27,060 bases of DNA from Phallusia fumigata (lineage: Eukaryota; Chordata; Ascidiacea; Phlebobranchia; Ascidiidae). Below, one piece after another: positions 18,658 to 27,060 of the stretch. The position numbers and the translations under genes were made by a program. The stretch is taken from contig QXVZ01015419.1 of assembly GCA_008931825.1 (NCBI GenBank), forward strand, positions 1,413 through 28,472, in the 5' to 3' direction. The notes below the pieces were generated by a model, which made no database searches, had not been told where the DNA came from, and saw only the letters and a program-made list of their open reading frames with translations. The first letter of the stretch is position 1; every line of letters begins with the position of its first letter.

Positions 18658-18765
18658 CCAAGTTGGCCGAGTGGTTAGCGTTGTGTACACAAGGTTGTGA
18701 ATTCTAATTCCATGTCGGTCGCTTGTGTTTCCCTGAGCAAGAAACTCGTTTAGAACTTGGTCCAA
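18658..18765 (+). repeat. tRNA-derived SINE fragment, copy 1
   Basis: The sequence tggccgagtggttagcg (18664-18680) is an RNA polymerase III A box of the Leu/Ser tRNA type. A degenerate B box follows about 25 bp later (ggttgtgaattctaattcc, 18693-18711), then tcggtcgcttgtg and ctgagcaagaaac. The last resembles the conserved post-tRNA block seen in many animal SINEs. The tRNA cannot fold, because the acceptor and anticodon stems are absent. It shares the A box, aaggttgtg and tcggtcgcttgtg with the copy at 24376. Confidence 0.65.
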
Positions 18766-18837
18766 ACGGCGAAGTTAGACTGTTTATCGAACTATAAAAA
18801 ACAGAAAGTTACAATATGCAACACAACATCAACTTAA

Positions 18838-19263
18838 ATGATAAATTTCATATTGTTCAGATCAGTTTGTAAGTTTAGGAAACTTTCCTTCCGCTTTAGT
18901 TGCTCGACAAAAGGCCACGGTTTGCCATCAAAAGACGACATTAGTTTTGCAAACTCAGCCTTCTCAACTTCTCCTTTGAAGTTGAAAAATTATACTTTTA
19001 CTCTTCTTGGCAAATACGCGCTTCTTTTTCTTTACGAAAACTTGTCTGTCCCTTTCCAACAGTTTCCTGAACTCTGTACTCGAGGGCAACAAGTTTGACG
19101 CCTCATCAAATTCTTTGTAACAGTTGGTAATTGCCTGACTGCATTTTTGCTAATTGGCATTTTGAGGTTTTATCTGATAAAACTTTGGTAATGATTTACC
19201 AGATAAACGATTGTTTGCTTGAAATTTCAACCACTAACGCAAACCGCACATGTTAGCCAGCAA
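18838..19263 (-). pseudogene. Unrecognised reverse-strand frame with few stops
   Basis: On the - strand one frame is nearly open from 19263 to about 18990, with a TAG at about 19161. It carries protein-like sequence (LPSSTEFRKLLERDRQVF, then the basic KKKKRVFAKKSKS). A second frame is open from about 18987 to 18838 (EKAEFAKLMSSFDGKPWPFV). A small frameshift near 18988 would link them. Composition is lysine-rich and well mixed, unlike chance AT-rich frames. Family unknown. It lies in the same orientation as other broken frames up to 21937 and as polymerase copy 3. Confidence 0.35.
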
Positions 19264-19354
19264 AATGCTCACAGGAAACAGTTTAAGTAATCAATGTTGG
19301 ATGATTATACAATCTGGAACAACGCCTGAATGCGTTATGCACCACCGTCGAGCT

Positions 19355-19716
19355 ACATGAGTTCGGTTGCATCTTTTTTATTTGGTGACTTCAATTCGGA
19401 ACAACACATCTGTCTAACTGGATTGGAGCAATATTACTTAAGTCTCTTCCTCAGGAAAACACTAGTGATCGAGCTAGGAACACCCTTAGTGCTGCAGCAG
19501 CGCCAAAGATTCTTGCTCAAAGTTACAGGTATACGTTGTTGTCTTTTTTGGCCAACTCCTGACTTTTGTCCATATTTCCCTGCGTTCGAAATTTTGTTTG
19601 CAGTTTCTCTGTAAACCAGGAACTTAACCTTCTTTGTAACTTCCTGAAAAGTGTCCTATAAAGCCCACGGTGTACATCACATGTCTTCGTTCCTTGACGG
19701 AACTCCATGACTTTTT
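19355..19716 (-). pseudogene. Unrecognised reverse-strand frame
   Basis: The - strand reads KKVKFLVYRETANKISNAGK, then GVGQKRQQRIPVTLSKNLW, with stops only at about 19664, 19430 and the end. A rival 61-codon frame (19523-19708, -) covers part of it, so the true frame is not settled. No family recognised. Listed because several neighbouring - strand frames behave the same way. Confidence 0.25.
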
Positions 19717-19726
19717 CGTGTTTTTC

Positions 19727-20060
19727 CTAGTGTGACTCATGCATAGCAAATATAAAGTTTTGTGACAATTTTATCACAAATGGACTACCGTGGTCCCCAC
19801 TTTCATCAATCTTAAGAGCGTTTACATTACAGAGCAAGCCTGATTCATCGTTGTTTGTCAAGTAACAAAAGCATTCTTCAAAACAATAAGCTGCGAAGAT
19901 TTCGTTCGGCAAGACAGTAGTTCCCAAATAAAAATAGAGAATATCCTATTCTTTGCGAATATATACCAAGAAACTTTGACCGCATAGGAATATGAAGATG
20001 TGGTGGGAGAGAACATGGTGTTAAACGGCTGTTTTAGCATTGGCTTATGTATTTGCCGGC
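19727..20060 (-). pseudogene. Unrecognised reverse-strand frames, shifted once
   Basis: Two overlapping - strand frames succeed each other. 20060 to about 19945 gives CRQIHKPMLKQPFNTMFSPT and the segment to FAKNR. 19927-19727 gives GTTVLPNEIFAAYCFEECFC, then a Asn/Asp-rich stretch. They are consistent with one old coding region broken by a single shift near 19930. No domain recognised. Confidence 0.3.
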
Positions 20061-20359
20061 ATTGGTTCAAAGCCACGACACCGACGTCAAGGTTTCGCCA
20101 GAGGTAGTGGTTTGATTTATTTTTGTACAGATAAAGGAGGCACTTGCAACTAACACAAACAAAACTTTGTATGTTTTAGTATTACCAGTTACCACACAAA
20201 ATTACATGAACAGTCGTATTTTGTTGCATCACCGAAATCAGTTGCATTGCGGAGTATACGTAAGCCTCTAGATTTAATACGCGAGTTAAAAACAAGTTCA
20301 TTTCGAAAGGCTTATTGTTTAGTAGGGGGGGAAATTACACTTTCTGAAGGTGTGTATGT

Positions 20360-20936
20360 TTAGATTTCCTTTTCCATACAAGACTGTTTAAAATATTTTC
20401 CGCCAATTAAATACTGACGCAACCGAGAACGACATAATTTATGATCAACGAAGCGCACACATTCCAGGCATTCCCTGGTAAAACCTGGACATAACAGAAA
20501 TGCTTTGTTGGTGTTAATTAGTTCATCTCTGTGGTTTTCATGAAACAAGCTCATGCGAAAACGCTTGGGTATGCATACGGCTTCCTTAACTGTTTTGGAC
20601 AGAATTGTTTCTAGATTGCGAACTATGTGATTTGCTTTCGTGTCGAACGGTGAGGTTGTAAAGTCTGTAATCAGACTTGCATTGCCGTCAATTGATTTCT
20701 GCAGTTCTATGTATTCATTGACATACAGTTGCTTAGTTTCAACAGATCGAAGTGGCGTCGTTCCTAACAATTACTTTGATATGCTTAGTAGGGTTTTCAT
20801 TAAACAATAGGCAAGATCCTGTCAGAATGCTTTTGTTTTCGCATTCAAATGACGTCCTTTTTACCAATACATCACCAAACAGCGTTAGTCCAAGCTGATC
20901 GAATTTGTAACATACATAATGCCCGAACTAACGTCA
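20360..20936 (-). pseudogene. Unrecognised reverse-strand protein with Cys/His-rich C-terminus
   Basis: The best frame is 20770-20360 (-), 136 codons open to a stop, containing VETKQLYVNEYIELQKSIDG, then KEAVCIPKRFRMSLFHENHR. It ends in a cluster of Cys and His (CPGFTRECLECVRFVDHKLC, then SRLRQYLIGGKYFKQSC) that could bind a metal. Just upstream, another - strand frame (about 20900-20752: LTLFGDVLVKRTSFECENKS) leads into it with a one-step shift near 20760, so the protein was probably longer. It reads as genuine decayed coding sequence. The family is unknown to me; a gene from the same large element as polymerase copy 3 is possible, since both are on the - strand. Confidence 0.45.
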
Positions 20937-21545
20937 GATCCTATAATGCGCCACCGGAGAAACTAAGTTGTAAGAAACTGTTTGCGAAAAACATTGTTCT
21001 GTCTGGAATGACTCTAATACTGGACTTCTGTTTACAAACATTTCGTTTTACGCGATGCAAAATATTTCGTTGTCTACTTGTAATGTTACCGACATTTCAT
21101 AATGATTTAACTTGGTTATCGGAAAGTTTCAAACATTGGCAGAGACCTAATACTTTGATTGTTTGGTATTTCCATTTACAGTGACTGCAAACTTCGTTAA
21201 CCAATTGAGTGTATGAAACAACGTTTAATTGTTCAACAAAAGGCTACAACTGGCGAGCTTTCCGTGTGTGTTAATGACAACTAATTTTGGCACGTTGGAC
21301 CGAACTCATTGGGAAGACCACAAGTGGTCACAAATTGTTTTTCCGTTCCTGCATTAATTTGCACGTTCCGTGAACTAACTCATCGAAATGATAAACGTTC
21401 ACTCCCAGGGTTTCTGCTGCAATCGAATCAACCATAAAGCACACAGTCCGCAACTTGACTCCTCATTCTGTTGCAGTTTTGGGTCCAACACAAAATTACG
21501 CGTCGTTGCCTGACAACTTTCAAAACAATGGGACAACGTATTTTT

Positions 21546-21937
21546 TTACCAAGTATGGCTGGTTAATGTTTTATTAATACGTTCTTCGTTCTTCTCAAAC
21601 TCCAGGTTAAGTGGTGCAACATTGGAAGCGCCCGCGTCGTTGAACTCGACCAGGTTGCGGTAACTGTTGTTCACTTCCTAGCAAACGGCGTTTCTAATGA
21701 TCGGTTTGAAGTAGGATTCGGGCGCAAAGACAGAAGGTGTCTTGAAGTTGAGAAAACCGCCGTCCTTTACCTCGGTCGCCATTTCCAAGACCCGACTCGC
21801 GACGAGGATTGCCTCGTTGCGCATTACACGATCTAGACCCGGTTCAAACCGTCATCTGCGGATTGCAGGGTCTCCTTGAAGAGATGGGCGCAGAGAGCTC
21901 GGAGTTGTGGCGTGTTGAAAATTTCGCCTTTGCCCAT
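21546..21937 (-). pseudogene. Unrecognised reverse-strand coding remnant
   Basis: An ATG at 21937 opens MGKGEIFNTPQLRALCAHLF, with a stop at about 21837. A second frame, open from about 21828, carries NEAILVASRVLEMATEVKDG, then FLNFKTPSVFAPESYF. It has one in-frame TAG (21678-21680) and ends at TAA 21546-21548. A one-step frameshift near 21835 would join them. A tttgcag splice-acceptor-like site lies upstream on the - strand, near 21985-21991. The codons are GC-rich, like polymerase copy 3 on the same strand and unlike the surrounding AT-rich DNA. No family recognised. Confidence 0.45.
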
Positions 21938-22786
21938 TTTGACGCTCAGGGTAGCGAAGCGAAGACGCGGTGTTGGGGCGACTGCAAAACACAGGTGTGA
22001 TTAGTCTACTGTCACACACAACCGAAGATTAAAAAGAACAGGTTTTTTGTAGTTACTTTTGCGGGAACGCTCGCCTCAAAGCCCGACAAACAAAATGAAC
22101 GCGCCGCTGGTCTCTTTAGGGCATTGGTGATAAGTGTAGAATCGAGTGTAGTTTGTTTTAGGTTTCCATGACGATGATTACACTGTAAGTATTCACGCTG
22201 GCTTTGGTCTGCAAATGACAAATCTCGTTATCTGGTCGAGACAACCGGGATTTTTACCTTGTTCTATATGACCCAGGGTTGTGTGGGTATGTCACTACAG
22301 GGTAGGGCGGGAGTAAACGACGTGTTGACGCGTATGTGGGCGTGTGTGAGTTGTAAAATATATACCATTGAGCGACAGGGGTGTGGCACTTTGAAGCTAA
22401 GCGATTTGGAGCACCCTAAACTGAGCCAGTGCGGATAATAAAACGTAAGGTGATAGCAGTACGCCAAAAGATAAGTATCTTCGAAAATGTGTGTGCGTGG
22501 ACGTCCATGATGGCAAGAGTGTTAGATATCCAATGGTTCAGTCGGGACACCGTCAGCCAGAACTCTTTTTTTGGATAGAAGGTGAAACCCTGCCGTATCT
22601 GACCGAACGTAAATACACTTTGGTTGAAGCTCCTGAATCCCGTGTTGCTTTCGCTGGCGCTGACCGTTGTCTTGAACACGTCGAGGTACTGTTGAAGCTC
22701 GAACGGGTTTTGAGACTTGCTCGCCTGTGACGTTAGTGCCACGATTGCTTATCCCGTGGCATGCGTAGGTAAAACTTTTTTCGCTC

Positions 22787-24258
22787 CTAACAACACTGTC
22801 TGCCTTGGAAGACCTTACCGTCGAGTGACTGCTCGATAAAGTCGCCTCGGTGCGCGTCGCACGCCTCCGCTGGTAACCACGTGTGGTAGGCTTGGTACAA
22901 TTCCCGGCGGAGGTTGGGTCGAACGACGTCGCTTAGCATGGCTCCGGATATCCCAAAATGAAGTGATTCCGTGTCACATCGAGAGAGTTAAAAATCGCGA
23001 CACTCCACGAATAAATTGAGACTGTCATAATAACACTCCAAAAGCCTTAACTTATCCATTGGGTAAGTTAGCAGACCGCATTGTATCGGCAGGCGGTGGA
23101 CCAAACGTGTTTTTCGCAGCTGAACTTCGAAAAGGTCATTGCCGACCTCAACCAACCTGTCAAAGTGAGACGATTCTTCAATATATCGGTAAAGGTCCGC
23201 CAACACACCCCGAAACCGCTCCAGCATGATGTCCCGGGGCGCTTCCTGCACTTCATCGAGATGCTTTAGCATGCGACCGACAAGTTTCATCGCATCACAA
23301 TCGGTGATGTAACACCGTGCTTCCGGGAAGCCTGGAACGTTTGAGCAAACCGAGGCGCTCAGGGGAAGATGTTCAGCGTGCCAGGTGGTTTTGGGGGCGT
23401 TCGTCGGGAGTCCAAAAATACGCCTCCAAATCGAAGGTTGCTCGAAACTCCAAAAAGAGCATGGTGGTCGGAACAATGACGCCAGCTTCCTCGAGTGCCT
23501 CTATCACCGACGGGGCCGTGTTTTAAATGCCACCGACGTACACATCCTTCACCACCCCTTTGCAAGTATCCTCGTGGACGCGACATGGCGAAGGCTTGCT
23601 AAAGTCCTCTATAAATTAAAATGGTTTTTGTGAAGGAGTAGATTGAGAACGCGCGGTTCGTTAGTCGAGAGGCGTCGCACGCTCCGCCAGATAAGCTCAC
23701 AACCATCCCGCGGAGCTTCCGCTGCCAAATGAAAAACTTTAATGTTCAAATGGAAGAGCTCTTCAATAAAAGGAAGATCAATCAGCTTCACTCCCGGGAA
23801 CTTTTCTGATTCGAGGTTTGCAGCAGCATTCGCCTCCAACGCCTCAGGTCTCGCACCCTGAAATAACGCCAGGCATTGAAAAAAGCACAGGTTGTCTTGA
23901 ATTAGTCGACCGTCGACGGTTCTATTCAACGGAACCAAACCACGATTTAGTAGCAGGTGGGGCGGGAGCTTTTCAGCTTGGTCGATAAACGGGCCGTCTA
24001 CATAATAACAGAAAATTTTTATGTTGGTGAGGTCCTCCGCCACCCACGACGGGTCCTCGCGCTAGAGCCCCAACCGGTCCAGGTTGTCCCTCTCGACGAT
24101 CTCGCCCAGAAAAGCCTTTAATTCTTCTGGAGAACGAATCAGCACGACACTTTCGAAAAGGTGGAAGTTGTTGTCGGACGTGTGAAAGTAACGTCTTTCA
24201 CCCGAGACGTTCCGCAAAATAAAACCGAAAGTCAAAACCGTTTTGAGACATTTCCAAG
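22787..24258 (-). pseudogene. Copy 3: family B DNA polymerase (protein-primed type), N-terminal and exonuclease part
   Basis: Reading 24258 downward: TFGFILRN and NNFHLFE, the end of the N-terminal domain shared with copies 1 and 2. Then comes a TAG (24062-24064). 24043-23609 is open, with GLVPLNRTVDGRLIQDNLCF. Next is SVIEALEEAGVIVP, after a TAA (23523-23525), and then FDLEAYF, the exonuclease I motif with Asp at 23430-23432 and Glu at 23424-23426. 23476-22787 is one frame with a single stop (22988-22990), containing ASVCSNVPGF, as in copy 1, and later ELYQAYHTWLP. The order equals that of viral and Polinton-type DNA_pol_B_2 proteins, which act in protein-primed DNA replication. Stops and frame changes make it inactive, and the polymerase palm is not seen. 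GC-rich codons mark it off from its surroundings. Confidence 0.75.
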
Positions 24259-24375
24259 GTTGTTCAACAGTAAAAAAAGTACAAAGATTCCAATGTGCGT
24301 GGCAACGTTTCTATAGGCGTAAAAGTTGAAGAAATTTCTCCATCCAAGCATATTACCGTTACTAACGAATTGTCG
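24259..24375. other. Junction between polymerase copy 3 and a SINE fragment
   Basis: The homology of copy 3 ends near 24258 without the rest of its N-terminal domain, and a SINE head starts about 118 bases further on. A truncation or insertion point probably lies here. No target duplication was identified. Confidence 0.3.
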
Positions 24376-24455
24376 TTAAAATGGCCGAATGGTTTGCGCA
24401 ACTGTCTTGTGCTCGTAAGGTTGTGGGTTCTTACTTTGTCTCGGTCGCTTGTGAT
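24376..24455 (+). repeat. tRNA-derived SINE fragment, copy 2
   Basis: The A box (tggccgaatgg, 24382-24392) and a B-box-like ggttgtgggttcttac (24419-24434) are at tRNA spacing, followed by tcggtcgcttgtg. The same blocks occur in the same order at 18664-18731. The 3' portion after 24455 is not shared with copy 1, so at least one copy is truncated. Confidence 0.65.
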
Positions 24456-25708
24456 TCTGTACCAGTGAAGCCCGATTGGTTGAATCACAGAAGTCATCGA
24501 CTTCTAAAAAGTCGAAACAATTGAGTCATAAACTGCAATCAGGCAGGTATTGTGAGCAAAACGCATTGAGGCGCGTCCCACAGATAAAAAATGAAACGAA
24601 AAAAGAAAACGACACCTCGAACTTAACGATTAGTCGGCAGTAGCCAGATTATCTCCTAGTCCTTAATCACCAATGTCACTTGCCGAAGAATGGGAACTAA
24701 AAGTTTCAAGGATAAACCTTTGTTTATAATCCCGACCAAATACCTTTGGTTCGCCATGCTTGCCTACCCAAGGCAAATTCGAGATACGAGCGTTAAATGA
24801 GGTAACAACGAACCATTCGAAATTTCGCGGCCGGCAACAGCGAAAATCATTTCGATGATGCCTTTGTGTACGCTTGCAATGTGCGTCGCATAACTAGACG
24901 ATATACGCACGGAAGTCGTTGAGCGCTCGGCAACGATTAGTTGTGACGCACTAAACCCTACAGCTTGCCGATGTGTTAGATAGCGGGTGTTATGTCTGTG
25001 ATGCATGCACGTGTAGTTGTAAAATATGGTTCAGTTATTCCTTGACAATAAAAGCACCAACTCAACCAACCGAAAATATTCTTTTGCCTGAAGTCCTTCC
25101 AGATATGGTGTTGGACAAAACGTACGATTGTCTAGGTAGGAAAACGTCCTTGCCATGCAGGCATCATGCGTTGGACCTATTTTACGAGGTTGCTTGAGAA
25201 AGCCATATTAAGTGATCACAATCGTGGTCCTGACCTAACTCGTGTCGCGGTTGATTGTTCGATGCTCGTTTGAAAACTGGCTTCAGGCGTACAAACCGTA
25301 GCACGCTGTGGTTTCATTACAAAATGTAAAATGCATACTGCAGATCTATTTTTTGCAGATAAACTGATCAAACTTCGTATGCCGTGTGATTTTTGAGTGA
25401 GTCGCTAGAGCGTTGCTGTCACAACCATCACCCTGCCAATCGACACGAAGAAAGCAAACGTGTCGGTGCATTACATAACTTTCGCAATCGTAAGTAAAAT
25501 GTTTGACAATGTGAAATTGAAGTGGGAGCAAATGCGGGTATGTGGTGGTGGAGCATAACACTTGACACAAGGCTCTGTAGTTGGAGTTTAACAAGTTTCG
25601 ATACAGTTTTAATAGAGTACAGTTTCATTTGAAGGAATCTTCATGGCACCCAGGTAGACAAACTGTCATAGGGACATCCAAAGTGTATAAGTTTAAGTTG
25701 GACCCTGA
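24456..25708. other. Stretch with no supported gene
   Basis: Small frames on both strands (24764-25006 -, 24973-25197 +, 25346-25628 -) carry no recognisable domain and overlap each other. No repeat or RNA feature was seen. Confidence 0.35.
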
Positions 25709-26461
25709 AAGGACAGATCATGTATATTAACTGATAAAAGGCTAACTTACCAAACTCACTCCTTCATTGAACTGGGAGTTGCCAACAGTTCCCATTGCGG
25801 TGTTACATCGCTCGCATGGCATTCCGTAGCAACCTCGGTTTTGTTCACCTTTCCGGCTACATTGCATTACCACCTCATGTGTCAAAGCCACAAAGCAAAA
25901 ACCGGAAAAAGGAACTTACACGGAACAGTTCCACCAACAAGGGCTAAAAAATACAAACTATTCAACGCACTGCGTCGCTATAAACCTAATACAGATTTCT
26001 TTGTTATTTCAAGGTGGCATTTAGTTAACTTTGGCCTGCTTGGCATTTGTATGAGGACAGTGTATTGCTACCTAAGGCTTTTTGACACACAGAAATTAAT
26101 GGAATTCGTTAGTTTTTCATTGTATCCTTCGTTTTACGTCTGTGTGTGGGTTTTCTCTGTTTATGCCTTAAATGCTCAGCCAATAGTCGTCTGTTGGTTC
26201 ATTCGTTCCACTAATCTGGAAACTATACGCCAAGCTAAGTTGCCACCAAGTTATATTTGTGTTAAAAAAAATATCACATCGACCGTAGTTTGCCTATTAA
26301 CATTTTACATCGCTTGCATGATACTCGACATTACCCTCTGTTGCACGCAGCGTGACATTGGTATTGTCCCTTTAGGTGAACTATTTACCCATCACAACAT
26401 TTGTGAACAACCACGTGAACAGGACACTAAGTTCAGCAATTGTCAACTTTACATGACATGA
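25709..26461 (+). CDS. Multi-pass membrane protein exon or gene, unrecognised
   Basis: This is the longest clean frame in the window: open from 25709 to TGA at 26459-26461 (250 codons), with its first ATG at 25877 (194 residues). Hydrophobic segments occur around SLAWHSVATSVLFTFPATLH (before the ATG), LVNFGLLGICMRTVYCYLRL, SLYPSFYVCVWVFSVYA and STVVCLLTFYIACMILDITL. Lys/Arg-rich loops lie between them (KAKTGKRN, RAKKYK). One hydrophobic segment lies upstream of the ATG, so the true start may be further up, through a splice acceptor such as the aaag at 25737-25740. The layout suits a receptor or channel-like protein, but no GPCR or other signature is visible. No damage is seen. Confidence 0.5.
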   Translation, partial: KDRSCILTDKRLTYQTHSFIELGVANSSHCGVTSLAWHSVATSVLFTFPATLHYHLMCQSHKAKTGKRNLHGTVPPTRAKKYKLFNALRRYKPNTDFFVISRWHLVNFGLLGICMRTVYCYLRLFDTQKLMEFVSFSLYPSFYVCVWVFSVYALNAQPIVVCWFIRSTNLETIRQAKLPPSYICVKKNITSTVVCLLTFYIACMILDITLCCTQRDIGIVPLGELFTHHNICEQPREQDTKFSNCQLYMT

Positions 26462-27060
26462 TGTATTTGCTTTTTTCATGTTTTAAGTTTTGTTCCGCCC
26501 AGTAGAGAAATTGCCTTTTTTGCCAGATACTACGACTGTGCAGTAATAGCTTGGTTGCCGTGATATCGCTTCATTTATTCAGATCGTTGGTTGCAGAAAC
26601 AGTTGGTTTGTTCGTTCATCCAAAGCAGATAGTATGTATAGGTAATCTCTATGTTTAGCGCATTGCCTTTTTGTTGTTTAGCGCATTGACTTTAACAAAA
26701 AAACTTTGTTTCGGAGTAGTTTGTTTTCTAAGTTCATGTCATAATTTTCCGACGATTAGGCGGTTGTTCATTCTTTAGTTTGTTTATTAATTAAAGATGT
26801 AATATAGGAACACACGATATTAAAAAAAAACACTTGTAAAATCACGATTTTAGCTTCTGGTCAGTATGCGCTGACGATAACAACAGCGATTTATGAAAGG
26901 TTTGCAAATATACTTATTTACTATGTACAAGTCCTTTGGTATTTATGCAGAGTGCTCTGGGGATAACTGCGTTAATCTGACAGGTATTTTTCAATTTTAG
27001 AAAGGAGTTGGCTTTAAATTAAGTTTTCGAAATCTTTCGATATAGTTTAATGTTAAGTAT
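26462..27060. other. AT-rich 3' flank, no supported gene
   Basis: Probable 3' untranslated or intergenic DNA after the membrane-protein frame. A 12 bp motif, tttagcgcattg, occurs twice (26653-26664 and 26678-26689). Nothing else is recognisable. Confidence 0.35.

Noticed and set aside
18664..18711. Functional tRNA gene
   Set aside because: The A and B boxes are present, but no acceptor stem or anticodon arm can be formed. A SINE head explains it better. The same applies at 24382-24434.
21809..22000. 63-codon forward frame
   Set aside because: It lies opposite the better-supported reverse-strand coding remnant at 21937-21546 and has no motif.
23317..23633. Forward frames over the polymerase region
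   Set aside because: Shadows of copy 3 on the reverse strand, whose frame carries the exonuclease I motif.
1..27060. A complete Polinton/adintovirus-like element, CRISPR array or bacterial operon
   Set aside because: No integrase, packaging ATPase, capsid protein or long terminal inverted repeats were recognised around the polymerase remnants. No regularly spaced short-repeat array other than the MITE minisatellite was seen, and nothing is prokaryotic in layout.

Overview
This is eukaryotic, most likely invertebrate animal, DNA. It has no operons or bacterial-style genes. Short exons are bounded by GT/AG splice sites, and there are C2H2 zinc fingers, tRNA-derived SINE heads and many decayed DNA transposons. 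I cannot name the species. Most of the window is a transposon graveyard; few reading frames look usable.

The most interesting content is three partial copies of one gene family that encodes a family B DNA polymerase of the protein-primed type (as in Maverick/Polinton and adintovirus-like elements) with a spliced N-terminal extension. Copy 1 (+ strand, about 2101-4764) runs from short low-complexity exons through a conserved N-terminal domain into frameshifted exonuclease and polymerase fragments. Copy 2 (+ strand, 9107-11046) holds only the N-terminal module, but all its exons are open, phases match and it ends in a clean stop. Copy 3 (- strand, 24258-22787) starts inside the N-terminal domain and continues into the exonuclease domain. 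The domain shared by copies 1 and 2 runs straight into the polymerase in copies 1 and 3, which ties the three together.

The second theme is Mutator-like (MULE/NOF-type) transposase remnants: 7130-8250, a core at 8440-8660, the best copy at 11348-12997, and another core at 13330-13500. The order [C-terminal half]-[next core] occurs twice, so this block was probably duplicated. A hAT transposase pseudogene lies at 5330-6130.

Other pieces, left to right: an open frame running in from the left edge; a decayed four-finger C2H2 array (655-985); a ~95 bp direct repeat pair (7884-8101); a 44 bp tandem duplication (13917-14004); a complete MITE (15066-15382) with 27 bp inverted termini, an 8 bp target duplication and an internal minisatellite; unassigned frames at 15708-15992 and 16508-16948; tRNA-derived SINE heads at 18658 and 24376; a run of same-strand (-) unassigned broken frames from 21937 to 18838, downstream of copy 3; and a hydrophobic multi-pass membrane protein frame at 25709-26461, the best candidate for an ordinary host gene.

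All family names come from reading translated motifs by eye. No database search was possible.
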